Source: Cacajao melanocephalus (taxonomy: Eukaryota > Chordata > Mammalia > Primates > Pitheciidae). From it: a DNA stretch of 64,000 nucleotides. The translations under genes and the position numbers were made by a program. Location of the stretch: assembly GCA_963573385.1 (NCBI GenBank), contig CAUYLG010004861.1, positions 1-64,000 on the forward strand. Reading direction: 5' to 3'. This document shows positions 45,069-60,859 of the stretch, piece after piece. The notes beneath the pieces were generated by a model, which was not told where the DNA came from, searched no databases, and saw only the letters and a list, made by a program, of their open reading frames with translations. Within the stretch, counting starts at the first letter, position 1. Each line of letters opens with the position of its first letter.

Positions 45069-45992
45069 AGGAATCCTGTTGAGTGTCACCCAGAAATGTT
45101 CATCAGGGCTGTAGGTGTCCTTGGACCAGGAGAGTAAGTCAAGTGCGAGCTGGTCTTGGAGGACAAAGTTAGCAAAGTCCCTTGTGAGAGCCACGTAGGC
45201 CGTGCCAAAGTAAATGACCATGTCGTGAGGAGGAGGAGTTTTTAATTTTGTGGTTTTAATAACATAGGAATTTTTGTGGTCTAACAGTTCTTGGTGGACG
45301 TACTTAGTCCGTCCAATTGCATGCTCGGGAGGCAGGACCCCAGGAGTGATATTTTTCCCTTTAAATCCCTTCAGATACTGAACTATTTCCCTGTTGGTTT
45401 TCAGGGGAAAGTCTTGCCCGCAGGTGTTGATGACGTACTTCCAGGGAACCTCAGAAGCCACAAGGTCTTCCAGGCAGTGCAGGTCAGCCCAGAGCCTGGA
45501 GATACCCCCATAGACGACCTGCTCCATCTTGGAAGCCAGAAAAGCATTTGGGAAGCAGCTGAGTAACTGTTTCACTGCATCTTTAAAGGCGTCCGTCGCC
45601 TTCTGATCCAGGTGTACACAGTAGACATTCTGGGGCATATAAATCGCCCTGAAGAGCCTCTCAAAAGTGCCAAAGTCTTTGTGAATGGTCACTGTGTAAG
45701 CCAAAGGGAACCCAGCCTCTTCTTCAGAGAGTGTTTCTGTGACGTAGTGGCTTCGAACCACGTACTCATAGCAGGTAGCTTCATCAAGGGTAGTTTTTAA
45801 TGCATTTTCTGTTGGGTAAAACACTTTCCCCTCAAAAATCTGATGACAGGCTTCTGCTAACAGTGAAGCATTGGACAGAGCTGCCCTCAGAAAATGTTTA
45901 TTCTCCCATAACTCAGTATTGTAAACAAATACAAAAATCAGGGCAGAAATAAGAGACACACTAAAAAGACAGCGCTTCCAAGAGCCCATCAT
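45068..45992 (-). CDS. GCNT2: GCNT2 alternative first coding exon, A-type (I-branching beta-1,6-GlcNAc transferase), partial CDS
   Basis: This is the second intact alternative first exon of the I-branching enzyme, 308 codons plus one base. The protein starts [10 protein letters not shown], with a membrane anchor at about 8-24, sequons at N41 and N214, [12 protein letters not shown] at 189-200 and SPDEHFW at 295-301. E298 is the predicted catalytic glutamate by family alignment. Lumenal cysteines (C49, C74, C125, C146, C173, C191) match positions conserved among the copies. The open frame extends six bases upstream to a TTG, but the tandem ATG-ATG at 45992-45987 is the start used by known A-type proteins. 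The exon ends at NRIPG. Oddities are Trp168 where the other two copies have Gln (SRLQADL), and His172 where exon B has Asn. Otherwise it looks functional, with no frameshift or stop. Confidence 0.93.
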
Positions 45993-46760
45993 TCCCAACC
46001 AGGAAGTGAGTAAAATGTCTCTTTCTTGAGATAGGATCAGAGTGTCGATATATTTAACTTACATGTTCTCCAGGTTCCAAAATCATCCTCTTGATGGCTG
46101 AAGCTCTGGTCTGGCTGTTCCCCGTCCCTTCAGTTCGCCGTTTTTGTCCCTTTTCTTTCTTCCTCCCCTCTTCGTTTACCACTAGGTTGCATTTTCACTT
46201 TCCTTTGACACATTTCTGAAGTGGCTCCTTTGCATTTGGCTGGCCTGTTCACCTGCTAACCTGCAACCTGTGTCTACACAAAAACAAATGGCTTCAGGGA
46301 GGTTCCGATTCCTGGAGGTCCACCTGTCCCCATGGTGAAGTCACAAGTGGGTGAGGTGACCATTCTGCAAGTCATCAGCTCTCAGACCTTAACCCCAGCC
46401 TCTTCTCCCGGCCAAAGTCTAGTGACTGCGTCCCCTCCCCTGCTTCCTGTTAATCATTGTGTTCAGCAGCCTGAGTTTGTTTGCTTAAATTGCACCGCCA
46501 AGCGAAGAGCTTCAGTTTGAAGCATGTGAATACTGCCTGGAGAGATATTCTGTCAATAAATATGTAGTGCTTTAAAAAAATTGCCTAACCCTGTCTTTTT
46601 CCACTGTCACACCTCGTCCTCCCAATTGGCTAGGTATGCTATAGGGCATGGCATCTGACTGGCTATTGCGCCAAATTCTTTCTAGGGCTTAATTTTATCG
46701 CAGCTGGGTAAAGTCCTTTAAAAGGCACATTATTTGTGGAACTTTGAACTTGAGAAACAT
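45993..46760 (-). promoter_or_regulatory. Upstream region of GCNT2 exon 1A (5'UTR/promoter candidate)
   Basis: This repeat-poor sequence lies immediately upstream of the A-type start. On the minus strand it contains a TTTAAA element near 46715, a CCAAT-containing palindrome (CCAATTGG) near 46622, and AT-rich TTAAATATAT about 50 bases before the start codon. Any of these could be promoter parts, but none is decisive. Since exon 1A is used as an alternative first exon, its own promoter should lie nearby. Confidence 0.3.
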
Positions 46761-47327
<567 letters not shown>

Positions 47328-47557
47328 GCATCTCAGTTTTGGATGTTCCTGAACTTAAGGAGAGAGGCTCTCATGTCCAGATTTACAAATACTTTAAAGA
47401 AGGTTTTTTTTTAAATCCATAAAAAATGAGAATAATTTTATCACCATAGGTCAATTGTGACAATAAAATTAGATAACATATACAGAGTTCATCACCGTGT
47501 CCAGAAACATATTGGGGTGGTAAAGAAGCAGCAAAATGTTACTAAACAAGAAGCCCG

Positions 47558-47745
47558 TCACACGCACACATGCACACACACACACATGCACACACACACA
47601 CTCATAAACACACATGCACACACATGCTCACAGAGATATGCACATGTGTGCACACCCATGTGCACACACATATGCTCATGCACATACACATGCATACCCA
47701 CATATGCGCACACACACACGCATACACACATACCCCTCACCCCAC
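47558..47745. repeat. Complex (CA)n microsatellite
   Basis: About 190 bp of ACACAC with recurring CATGC and TGCTCA interruptions. It yields long but meaningless His/Thr- and Cys/Val-rich frames on the two strands. Confidence 0.96.
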
Positions 47746-47986
47746 ACTCATACTTCTAGCAAATGACACATTACCACCTCTCCTTTGAAATATTCTTCCT
47801 CTTCCCTTACTCCCACCTCTGTGAGCCCATGCCAATCAGATTATACATCTAAAACAGCAGTGATGCAGTGATGAGTTTTGTATGATGTAGTAGTCAGCCG
47901 CACCAGGTGTGAAAGCATGTCCCATTGGCTCCAAGCTCATGTATTCCTCATATTCTAGCTCCTAGCATTGTCTGTATGTGGTAGAC
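47746..47986. other. Unassigned sequence
   Basis: No gene or clear repeat. Confidence 0.5.
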
Positions 47987-47999
47987 AATCAACTATTTA

Positions 48000-48300
<301 letters not shown>

Positions 48301-48496
48301 AATCAACTATTTATTGATTGAATGCTCAAGTTTTCATTTCCCTGTTTCCCTGATCACATTAGTGAGAAATTCCAGGTAATACTGATTTGTAGAAGACACA
48401 TATTTGTATCTATGAATGTGGTACAGTCAACATACCTAATTTTTCCAATATATCTTCTAATTTTTATTAAATTATATTAATTAAATAATTTACTCT

Positions 48497-48614
48497 TTCG
48501 TAGAGATGAGGATCTTGCTATGTTGCCCAGGCTGGTCTTGATCTCCTCAAGCGATCTTCCTACCTCATCCTCCCAAAGCTTTAGGATGACAGCTGTGAGC
48601 CACTGCACCTAGCT
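48497..48614 (-). mobile_element. Alu left-arm monomer, old
   Basis: Starts 'ttcgtagagatgagg' and ends 'ccactgcacctagc'. Confidence 0.85.
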
Positions 48615-48657
48615 CATTTTCTTAATCTCAAAGACAACATGATATTACAGATAATTG

Positions 48658-48702
48658 ATACAGTGTTTCCACATCCTGTACTGATAAATACAGTGTTTCC
48701 AC
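48658..48702. repeat. Short tandem duplication
   Basis: atacagtgtttccac occurs twice with a 30-bp period. Confidence 0.9.
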
Positions 48703-48752
48703 CTCATGCCTATAGGATGTACACATTTTTATTTGATCAAGAACACAGGTAA

Positions 48753-48890
48753 GACTGGGTGCAGTGGCTCATGCCTGTAATCTCAGCACTTTGGGAAGGC
48801 CAAGGCAGGAGGGGCTCTTGAGGCCAGGAGTTCGTGACCAGCTAGGCAACACAGCAAGGCCCCATCTCTAATAAATTTTAAAAGAAGAAG
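48753..48890 (+). mobile_element. Alu left-arm monomer
   Basis: Starts 'gactgggtgcagtggc' and ends in 'tctctaataaattttaaaa'. Confidence 0.88.
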
Positions 48891-49818
48891 CAGGCAGGGA
48901 GATGCAAGCTTCCATCCTGCATTTTGCACTTAATATCACACCATAATATTTTCCATAGTGCTTCTTGGTGTGTCTCAGGCCTTACCTTCACAATCATTAG
49001 TTTAGAACATAAGATGGGAGTTATTCTTGTTGGTTTTTCCACACCCCAGCTAAAAGCGAATGCATTGAGACGGCAGCCAACTCTATTTCACAGCATCAGG
49101 AATACAGGAAATGATGACGAGAAAGGACGCAGGAAAAATCCTCTAGCACTCAGTGAGTCAGTTTTCAGTTGCTTCTGGAATCAGATTCTACAGCATGACT
49201 CAGGTACACCCATTCGTGCCCATAGAGCCCCCAAAATAGAATTGAATCAATCTATTTTCTTAACTATCTTTCATGCGTCTATCCAGAATTCTTTTGAACA
49301 AATCACTTCTTCAATACAGTAGGCGTACAAAATCAATTTTTTTCTGAAATGACTAAAATTTCTCTAATTTTTTAGTTGACTTTTAATATCGCTTTAGACC
49401 CTATCCATATCAAATGAAATTGACTATAGGAATGATTAAATGAAAATGCCAATGCTGAACTATGCTTATCTAAACTAGTCAAGTAATTTTTACCATATTT
49501 TCTCCTAATTTACCTAGACAATTACATCAGCTCTTTCTTTGTTTGACTCTCATCTCATTCTGGCCTAGTTCTATCCCTCCAGACATTGCAGGCATAAAAG
49601 CATCTTGAATCGTTTGCTTGCTCCTTGAATTTCCAGCTCACTGGATTTAGTTGCAGGGTAATGAACACCTGCATTTTGTGCTCTGCTGCAGGAACAAGCA
49701 AAGTTCAGGCATCTTTACTTATCCTTACCTGAAATGCATGGGAGGCCCTTGATTTTGAGCTCTGGAGCATTTACCATCATGTAAAATAGTACTGTTGACA
49801 ATGATAGACATTTAAATA
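48891..49818. other. Unassigned intronic sequence
   Basis: A 132-codon plus-strand frame (48924-49322) opens at TTG and shows no family features. Nothing else is recognised. Confidence 0.45.
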
Positions 49819-49831
49819 AGAATTAATATGA

Positions 49832-50130
<299 letters not shown>

Positions 50131-50158
50131 AGAATTAATATGAACCTATTTCCTTTTC

Positions 50159-50327
50159 ATTTTTTCATTTTCATTTTCTTTTTCTTTTTTAAAAAAATTT
50201 CTTTTTCTTTTAAAAACAGGGTTTCACCATGCTGGTCAGGCTGGTCTTGAACTCCCAACCTCAGGTAATCCGCCTGCCTTGGCCTCCAAAGTGCTTGGAT
50301 TACAGGCTTGAGCCATCACATCCGGCC
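50159..50327 (-). mobile_element. Truncated Alu beside the previous one
   Basis: Only the left arm plus a T-rich tail. TSD tgaacctatttcctttt from 50141 and from 50328. Its left duplication overlaps the preceding Alu's right one. Confidence 0.95.
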
Positions 50328-50344
50328 TGAACCTATTTCCTTTT

Positions 50345-51071
50345 ACTTCAACCCAGTGCCAGCTGATGCGTTTTCTTTTGGTAGGCACGTTGGACACGCT
50401 GGTCTTCCTGACCCTCCAGCTTTCCCAATGCCCTTGTGCAATCTACCACTAATCACTCTCCTCAATTCTGGGCTCTAGGACCTTGCATTTGTGTGATATA
50501 ATGGGAGGAGATAGTAATCAGAAAGTGACCAAAAAGAATAGAGATTGTCCATCCCAACTTGAACTTTAGATCAAAATTAATACCCTCCAATTCTAAGTTG
50601 GAGGCACTGATCAGGTGGGATAAATAAAGAGTTCTGAACAAACTGGGAACCAGCAAAGACTTCTAGTTTGGTTGCTCAGTAACTGACCACGTGTATATTA
50701 TGTTCAGTCTCTAATTGCTTATTTCTCCATAACACATACTCTTATAAATTCTCACTCCAGGACATAAACTAATTTTTATTGCACTAAGATACTGCACTTA
50801 CAGTCTCAATAACTGATTGTAGAAAGAGAAGCGGAAGAAAAGGGGTTCCTTTCTACAGTCAACAATCTCGTCATCCTCACCTTAATTATTCATGGACCAT
50901 ATGACGCCCAAAGCACTTTTCACATATTCATTTTACCATGACATCACTTGTGTGCCCAAATTAGAAACCAGGGGGCCAATGGAAACTTTCTCAGCATCTT
51001 TGAAAGCCTGATGCGGCCTCAGAGGAAGAACAGCTTGGATTAAACTGGTTTTTAATCCAAAGGGCAAAACA
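50345..51071. other. Unassigned intronic sequence
   Basis: No Alu or recognisable gene. Confidence 0.5.
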
Positions 51072-51140
51072 TTTTTTCATTTTTCTTTTCTTTTCTTTTC
51101 TTTTCTTTTCTTTTCTTTTCTTTTCTTTTCTTTTCTTTTT
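51072..51140. repeat. (CTTTT)n microsatellite
   Basis: About 13 perfect TTTTC units, merged with the T-end of an Alu. Confidence 0.97.
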
Positions 51141-51300
51141 TGATACAAGAGTTTTGCTTTTGTTGCCCAAGTGCAGTGCAATGGAGCGATCTTGGCTCAC
51201 TGCAATCTTCACCTCCTGGGTTCAAGTGATTCTCCTGCCTCAGCCTTCCAAGTAGCTGGGATTACAGGCATGCGCCACCACGCCCAGCTAATTTTTGTAT
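51141..51300 (-). mobile_element. Alu right arm only
   Basis: Stops after 'gctaatttttgtatc'. The left arm is missing. Confidence 0.93.
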
Positions 51301-51367
51301 CATTTTGTCCTTTTTCAAAAAGACAACTGTTTTCCTGTCCTCCTCTCCGCCTCCTCTTTCTCATTTA

Positions 51368-51771
<404 letters not shown>

Positions 51772-52222
51772 AAAAAGCCCCGGATTCTGTGTCGGAAAGT
51801 CTCCATTGACCAAGGCCACTCAGGACAGTCTTTGAGCTCTTGAATAAGTCATTTGATTTATAATCACAGCTTCCTCTTGGAGTGAATTTGAGAAAACAAC
51901 ACCCTCAGATCTCGCAGGCTGGAGGGGACTCTGCAGTTACTCAGAGCCTCCAACTCCCAACTGTGGCTTCCTTCCTAACCAGACCACCTCAGTCTTGGGT
52001 TTTCAAGTCTAAAGTCAAGACAACAGCAATCTCCGGGCCATGCTGGGAGAATTCTGGAGGTAAGGCACCCAACATACTCAGCTCAGGACTGATAGAGAAG
52101 TCAGAGCTAAATGTAGACCTGGATGGAAAGCCGTGGGGAAGAGGCTATGAGCGGGGAATAAAGTGGGTTGTGATGGTATAACAAAAATATACCTGGAAAA
52201 AAGGTAATAGGGAAATGCAAGA
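51772..52222. other. Unassigned sequence
   Basis: No gene. The 99-codon frame at 51882-52181 has no recognisable domain. Confidence 0.45.
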
Positions 52223-52237
52223 GAAACCTGGTCTTTT

Positions 52238-53016
<779 letters not shown>

Positions 53017-53031
53017 GAAACCTGGTCTTTT

Positions 53032-53952
53032 CAAGCTCAGCCAGTTAAATAACTTTGAGGCAATTTAAGGCTGAGGAAAGTTAAATAGCAGCTCAGTTAC
53101 TAGGCAGAGTCCAGGCCTTAAAGGCACATTCCACCTGCGTTTGCACATGAAAAGATATCTGACCACCCCAGGCTTTCCAAGCCAGAGGCTAGGTGAGAAG
53201 CCTGAGCCTGAGAACCTCATTCGTTTTAGCAGGTTGATTTTTCTGTTGCAGAAAGCTATCCCGGAGTTGAGTTTTGAGTGTATTCTGTCAGTTGGATGTT
53301 ATGAGAAGCTACAACAGCAGCTCAATCTCAGTGCCCCAGGCTTTGTCGTTTTCCCTTTTCTGGAGTTTCGCTCTTTCATTCCCACCCTCCATCGCTCAGA
53401 AAGTCCTTGATAGGATTTTGAAGTTACAGGAACTAAAAATCACTGCTGTAGGTAGAATACTTCCACAAGTGAGGCCTTAAGCTTCTGATCACTAATTATG
53501 TGAAAGCATGCAGCCTCCCTTCTTCCAATAATTGCAATATGCTGTTCAATCAGGACAGAGTGCAAAGAAACAGATCCTTTATGCAGTTAGGTTCCCAGGT
53601 CCTGGGATTACAGTGTCCCTGTCTTCTGGAAAACCATAGCCTACAGGTAACTAGTCTCTATTGGGCCAATCTGCCACCAGGTGTGGAAAGACTCTCTTAA
53701 CAAGTGACATCTCTCAAAGGCCACATTTGAAAATAAGGAAAACAGAAAAGTAGCTTTGAATTTGGCTAAGCCTGAATTTACTTAGTAGATCTGTCTTTAA
53801 TATGGGAAGACGGGTTTTCACAGAAGGGCAATACAACTCTACTACTTTTCTACACAGTCCAGAGCTTCATTTTCAATTTTCCCTATTATCAAATGAGGTT
53901 CATACCTCACAGGAATGCTTCAAAAGCAACTAATTAAATAAAATACATTTTA
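53032..53952. other. Unassigned intronic sequence
   Basis: No Alu or recognisable gene. Short plus-strand ORFs at 53141-53700 have no family features. Confidence 0.45.
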
Positions 53953-55394
<1,442 letters not shown>

Positions 55395-55502
55395 GAATTT
55401 AGTAGAAAATGCCTTGGGCTGGAGTCAGAAGGTAAGTTCTCTCCTCTCTAATGCAAGCTGTATACCTTGAGCAAGTCACTTTCTCTCCCTGAGTTCTGGC
55501 TT
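55395..55502 (+). repeat. MIR SINE
   Basis: 'gggctggagtcagaaggtaa' and 'ccttgagcaagtcactttct'. Confidence 0.7.
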
Positions 55503-55663
55503 TTCCCAGGCCAGGCAAACAGGCTCTTTGTATACTCTTCCAGGAACAAACTGATTCCTGTACCAGGGAACAAGATAGTCCTACTGTGCATTTAGCCATG
55601 TTCCTCTCTTCTGCCAAACACTTTGCAGTTGGAAGCAGCTTATAAAATTCAGTGGGGATAAAG

Positions 55664-55790
55664 TAGGGCACGGTGGTATGCACCTGCAGTTTCAGCTCCT
55701 AGGGAGGCTGAGGCGGGAGGATTGTTTGAGCCTAGAAATTCCGAGACCAGCCTGGGGAACACAGTAAGACTTCAACTTAAAAAAAAGAAA
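55664..55790 (+). mobile_element. Alu monomer, old
   Basis: Short form starting 'gggcacggtggtatgc', with flanks aaattcagtggg / aaatccagtgga. Confidence 0.85.
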
Positions 55791-55866
55791 AATCCAGTGG
55801 AGTTTAAAAAAAAATGTTTGTAGTCATAAAGCCAGGATAAACTGAAGAAACAGCAAATCAACAATT

Positions 55867-56160
55867 CTTTTTTTTTTTTTCTGTAACAGAGCCTTGCTCT
55901 GTCACTCAGGCTGGAGTGCAGTGTCGTGATCTCAGCTCACTGCAACCCCTGTCTCCCAGTTCAAGCAATTCTCCTGCGTCAGCCTCCCGAGTAGCTGGGA
56001 CTACAGGCACCCGTCACCATGCCCAGCTAATTTTTGTGTTTTTAGTAGAGATGAGATTTCACCATGTTGGCCAGGATGGTCTTGAACTCCTGACCTCGTG
56101 ATCCACCCGCCTCAGCTTCCCAAAGTGCTGGATTACAGGTGTGAGCCACTGCGCCTGGCC
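55867..56160 (-). mobile_element. Alu, full length
   Basis: Begins tttttttttttctgtaac and ends 'cactgcgcctggcc'. Confidence 0.94.
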
Positions 56161-56432
56161 AATTGTACATTTTAAAACAACTAAAAGTATAATTGGATTG
56201 TTTGTAGCACAAAGCATAAATGCTTGAAGTGATAGAGACCTCATTTACCGTGAAGGGATTATTACACATTGCATGCCTGTATCAAAACATCTCATGTAAC
56301 CTGTAAAATATATACCGCTACGATGTATGAACAAAAAATTTTTTAAAAAGATGACATACAATGCCAGCAGAAATTTAATAAGCATGTTCTATAAGCTAAC
56401 AGTATGTTTAGTGACACATAGAAGTATAATTT

Positions 56433-56726
56433 GTTTTATTTATTTATTTTTTTTGAGACAGAGTCTTGCTGTACTGCCCAGGCTGGAGTGCAGTGGTGCA
56501 ATCTTGGCTCACTACAGCCTCCACCTCCCGAGTTCAAGCAACTTTCCTGACTCAGCCTTGGGATTACAGGCACTGCCACCACACCCAGCTGATTTTTGTA
56601 TTCTTAGTAAAGATGGGGATTCACCATGTTGGCCAGGCTGGTCTCAAACTCCTGACCTCAAGTGATTCATCTACCTTGGCCTCCCAAAAGTGCTGGGATT
56701 ACAAGCATGAGCCACTGTGCCTGGCC
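56433..56726 (-). mobile_element. Alu
   Basis: TSD a(g/a)aagtataattt at 56420-56432 and 56727-56739. About 15 bp of the right arm is lost. Confidence 0.95.
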
Positions 56727-56785
56727 AAAAGTATAATTTATTTAACATTAATTCATTGAAACAGACATGCAAAGGATATTCATGT

Positions 56786-57080
56786 GCTGGGTGTGAGGGC
56801 TTACGCCTGTAATCCCAGGACTTTGGGAGGCTGAGGCAGGTGGATCACCTGAGGTCAGGAGTTTGAGACCAGCCTGACCAACATGTAGAAACCCTGTCTC
56901 TACTAAAAATTCAAAATTAGCCAGGCGTGATGGCGCATGCCTATAATCCCAGTTACTCAGGAGGCTGAGGCAGGAGAATCGCTTGAACCCAGGAGGCAGA
57001 AGTTTCAGTGAGCTGAGATCGCGCCATTGCACTCTAGCCTGGGCAACAAGAGTGAAACTCTGTCTCAAAAAAAAAAGAAA
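56786..57080 (+). mobile_element. Alu
   Basis: Starts gctgggtgtgagggc. It ends about 150 bp from the donor of the GCNT6-like copy. Confidence 0.93.
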
Positions 57081-57160
57081 AAAATATATTCCTAAAGTCT
57101 AGAAACATAGGTGGGTATATATAATGTCATCAAGACCACTTTCAATGTGTAACACACACG

Positions 57161-57192
57161 TGCATGTGTACACACACACACACACACAGACA
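57161..57192. repeat. (CA)n microsatellite beside the GCNT6-like donor
   Basis: About 12 CA units, some 45 bp inside the former intron. Confidence 0.92.
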
Positions 57193-57234
57193 CACTGCAG
57201 ACTTTATGTAGATTGGAAATCAAGTTCCACATAC

Positions 57235-58155
57235 CTGGAATCCTATTGAGTGTCACCCAGAAATGCTCATCAGGAGAGCAGGTATCCTTTGACCACTCAA
57301 GTAAGTCAATGGCCCTCTGGTCTTGAAGCACAAAATTAGCAAATTTTCTTGAAGGGCCACATAGGCAGAGCCAAAGTAAATGGTTAGATTGTGGGGAGGA
57401 GGCATTTTTCTCATCCAAGTCCACAGCATGAAGGAAAACAAACTGCTATCTCTGCTCCAAGTGCACGTATTTAGTCCTTCTGATAATACGAGGCGGAGGC
57501 AGCACCCCAGGGGTGATATTTTTCCCTTTAAGTCCCTTCAGATGCTGAACTATCTCCCTGTTGGTTTTCAGGGGGACATCTTGCCCACAGGTGTTGATGG
57601 CGTACTTCCAGGGAACCTCAGAGGCCACCAGGTCCTTCAGGCAGTGCAAGTCAGCTTGGAGCCTGGAGATCCCTGCATAGACCACAGACTCCGTCTTAGA
57701 AGCCACAAAGATGTTTGCGAAGCGCTCAGTAGCTTTCTTACAGCATCTTTGAAAGCAGCTGGGGCCTTCTGATCCACACGGACACAGTAGATGTTTTGGG
57801 GAGTGCAGATGGCCCTGAAGAGCCTTTCAAATGTATCAAAATCTTTGTGGATGACCACGACAGAGGCCAAAGGGAACTCGGCTTTGTCTTCGGACAGAGG
57901 TTCCATTATGTAGTGATTTTGGATCAAGTATTGCTGGCAAGTTATATTTCTCAGTGGCGTCACTGGTATATTTTCATCTAGGAACATTTTCTTGCCTATT
58001 GCAATCATGCCACACACTTCTGCAGGGACTGAAGAGTTTGAGATTTTCCCCTGTGGAAGGTATTTTTGCCAGACTAAATGGTTGGTATACGGGAATAAAA
58101 GAGTTATGAATGTGGCCATCAGTCCCAGGACCAAGCCAAATGCCCTCACCTTCAT
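57235..58155 (-). pseudogene. GCNT6: GCNT6-like beta-1,6-GlcNAc transferase exon, disrupted
   Basis: This is a third copy of the large GCNT exon, upstream of exon 1A. From the ATG at 58155 an intact frame gives a type II anchor (about residues 6-22) and about 144 codons, including [15 protein letters not shown] single-base deletion between 57723 and 57724, relative to the GCNT2 copies, then shifts the frame. The next frame carries [12 protein letters not shown] but ends at a TAG (57448-57446). Another indel between about 57445 and 57405 restores [17 protein letters not shown], and a one-base loss near 57353 shifts it again before [15 protein letters not shown]. The splice donor (57235|57234) is kept. 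Diverged conserved sites include Cys for Tyr in RAIYMPQN and Arg for His in YCVHVD. Naming as GCNT6 rests on its place just upstream of GCNT2 and is an inference; it could be an unnamed family relic. It cannot encode a full enzyme as read. Confidence 0.8.
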
Positions 58156-58961
58156 CTTTCCTATGATCTCTTCTCAGTTCATCACTCACCTGATTTTATG
58201 CCATTGCTGAAGTCAGTCTGCAGGTCCCCGGACTTGAGAAATCTGCTCTAGCAACTATTTTCAGCAAGAAGAGCAATATGACCATTTATCTAAAAGGAGG
58301 ATCAACCACAAGACTGTAGCTCTTCTCTTACATTGAAAAAATCAGGTGAATCTTTGAACATGAATCAGTGGGGCCAGCTGACCACCTCGCAAAAGCCAGG
58401 CACAGCTGGGCACCTCTGAATAGATCAACCTCAAATTAAGACCCTAGCATCGGCCACAGCTGCCAGCTCAGGGTGTTTTTTCCACGTGGAGTAAGGGTGA
58501 AATATATGTTCATTTATCACCTCTTTTCCCCATACAGAGCCACCATCACTGATGTCACCTTTGAATGCAAGGGATGCTGTATTTCTTCAACTTCAGGCAA
58601 TCACAGTTGTCCTGAGGTTGGTCACCATTTACATGGACAGTACCGAGAACTGCTCAAGAGTGGAGTCTCTTTACTTAAAATTAAAGATCAAGAATTTATA
58701 GTATTTCAGAATTGGAAGGAATCTGGCAGATTATTCCCACCAACTTATTCAATTTACATATGGAGAACACTGTCAATGAACCGTAATGACTATTCTATCA
58801 CACTTTGTCTCCATTTTCTCACTGATGGCCTAAGAGGTAAGCATTGACATTATATTCACTTTGCACATGAAGAATTTAAGCCCAAAGATATGCCAGCTTG
58901 TCTGATATCCAGTAATGAGTTAATGGTAGCATGGGGTTTTCAAACCTAACTCTTCTTTTTT
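58156..58961. other. Sequence upstream of the GCNT6-like copy
   Basis: No Alu. A MIR-like stretch lies at about 58850-58935 and an old MER-type phrase at 58690-58745. The 124-codon plus-strand frame at 58473-58847 runs into these and is not convincing. Confidence 0.45.
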
Positions 58962-59590
<629 letters not shown>

Positions 59591-59825
59591 TCAAACATAA
59601 TTATTCTAACTGCATAGGCCATCTACCTGGAATATTCTCTCCCCCTGCCTTTTCTTGAGTTCCTACTCATCTTTCGGGTCCCTATGTGACACTGCTTCCC
59701 TGGTGACCCTTCCTTGCCCTTCCAATTCTGGGTTAGAAGCCCTTTCACCTGCCCTAATAACACCTTGTACTCCCTACAATTGCTTGTTTGTTTGCTCTAC
59801 CACTAGTCTGTGGAGGACTATTTCT

Positions 59826-60599
59826 TTTTTAAAATTTTTATGTATGTATGTACATATGCATGTATTTATATTGAGACAGAGTTTTGTTCTTGTTGCCCAG
59901 GCTGGAGTGCAATGGCATAATCTTGGCTCACCACAACCTCCGCCTCCCAGGTTCAAGCGATTCTCCTGCCTCAGCCTCCTGAGTATCTGGGATTACAGGT
60001 GCGTACTACCATGCCTGGCTAATTTTTGTATTTTTAGTAGAGACAGGGTTTCACCATGTTGGTCAGGTTGGTCTCGAACTCCTGACCTTGTGATCTGCCC
60101 ACTTCGGCCTCCCAAAGTGCTGGGATTACAGGTGTGAGCCACTGTGCCTGGCCAATATTTTATTTTTAAATGTATGATTTACGTATAGTAATTATACATA
60201 TTTATGGGGTGCAGCATGATGTTCCAATACATGTATACATTGTGTAATGATCAAATCACAGTAATTAGCATATCCATCGCCTTAGACATTTATTGTTTCT
60301 TTGTTATCAGAACATTCAAAAACAGCTCTTCTGGTATTTTGAAATATACAATGCGTTGTCATTAACTGTAACCCTCCTCCTATGCAATAGAACTCCAGAA
60401 CATATCCTTCTTCTCTCACTGTAGCTTGGCCCCTGTTGCCCAATCTCTCATCACCGCCCTGCTCCTTTCCCTTCCCATTCTCTGGTAACTACTGTTCTAC
60501 TCTCTGCTTCTATAACAACTTTTTAGATTCCGCATGAGTGAGATCATGCAATGTTTCTTTCTCTGTGCCTGGCTTATTTCACTTAATATAACGTCCCAT
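59826..60599 (-). mobile_element. L1 3' end inserted in L2
   Basis: Antisense 3' end of an older primate L1 ('cttctataacaactttttag', 'gagtgagatcatgcaatg'). TSD ggag(g/a)actatttct at 59812-59825 and 60600-60613. An Alu sits in its tail. Confidence 0.85.
59840..60153 (-). mobile_element. Alu at the L1 tail
   Basis: Full-length antisense Alu preceded by (TATG)n-like text. Confidence 0.94.
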
Positions 60600-60859
60600 G
60601 GAGAACTATTTCTGTCTACTGGTCACTGCATTTTCAACACCTAGCTTCTGGTAGGCACTCACGGAATTGAGTTCAGCCACTCTTCTTTCTTGTATTTCCA
60701 GAGATCAGCAAAACTACCACTGAGGGCTCCAATCTGGTTCGCTGCATGTTTTTATGCAGTCTCTCAGCTATAATGGTTTTATATTTTAAAAGGGTTGGGA
60801 GAAAATCCAAAGAAGAAAAATATTCTGTGACACATGAAAATCATATGAAATTCAAATTT

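Larger units (their letters stand above)
59610..60685 (+). mobile_element. L2 LINE split by an L1
   Basis: L2 3' text at 59610-59811 ('ctggaatattctctccccc') continues after the insertion at 60600-60685 ('cacctagcttctggtaggc'). Confidence 0.75.

Noticed and set aside
45993..45998. Two extra N-terminal codons of exon 1A starting at TTG
   Set aside because: The first codon is TTG; the known A-type protein starts at the tandem ATG from 45992.
47457..47788. His/Thr-rich and Cys/Val-rich ORFs
   Set aside because: Products of the (CA)n microsatellite.
48924..49322. 132-codon plus-strand ORF
   Set aside because: Opens at TTG, and has no signal, domain or neighbour support.
57446..57706. Separate small GCNT-like ORF starting at an internal codon
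   Set aside because: It is the frameshifted middle of the disrupted GCNT6-like exon, not an independent gene.
58473..58847. 124-codon plus-strand ORF upstream of the GCNT6-like copy
   Set aside because: Overlaps old repeat fragments and has no recognisable motif.
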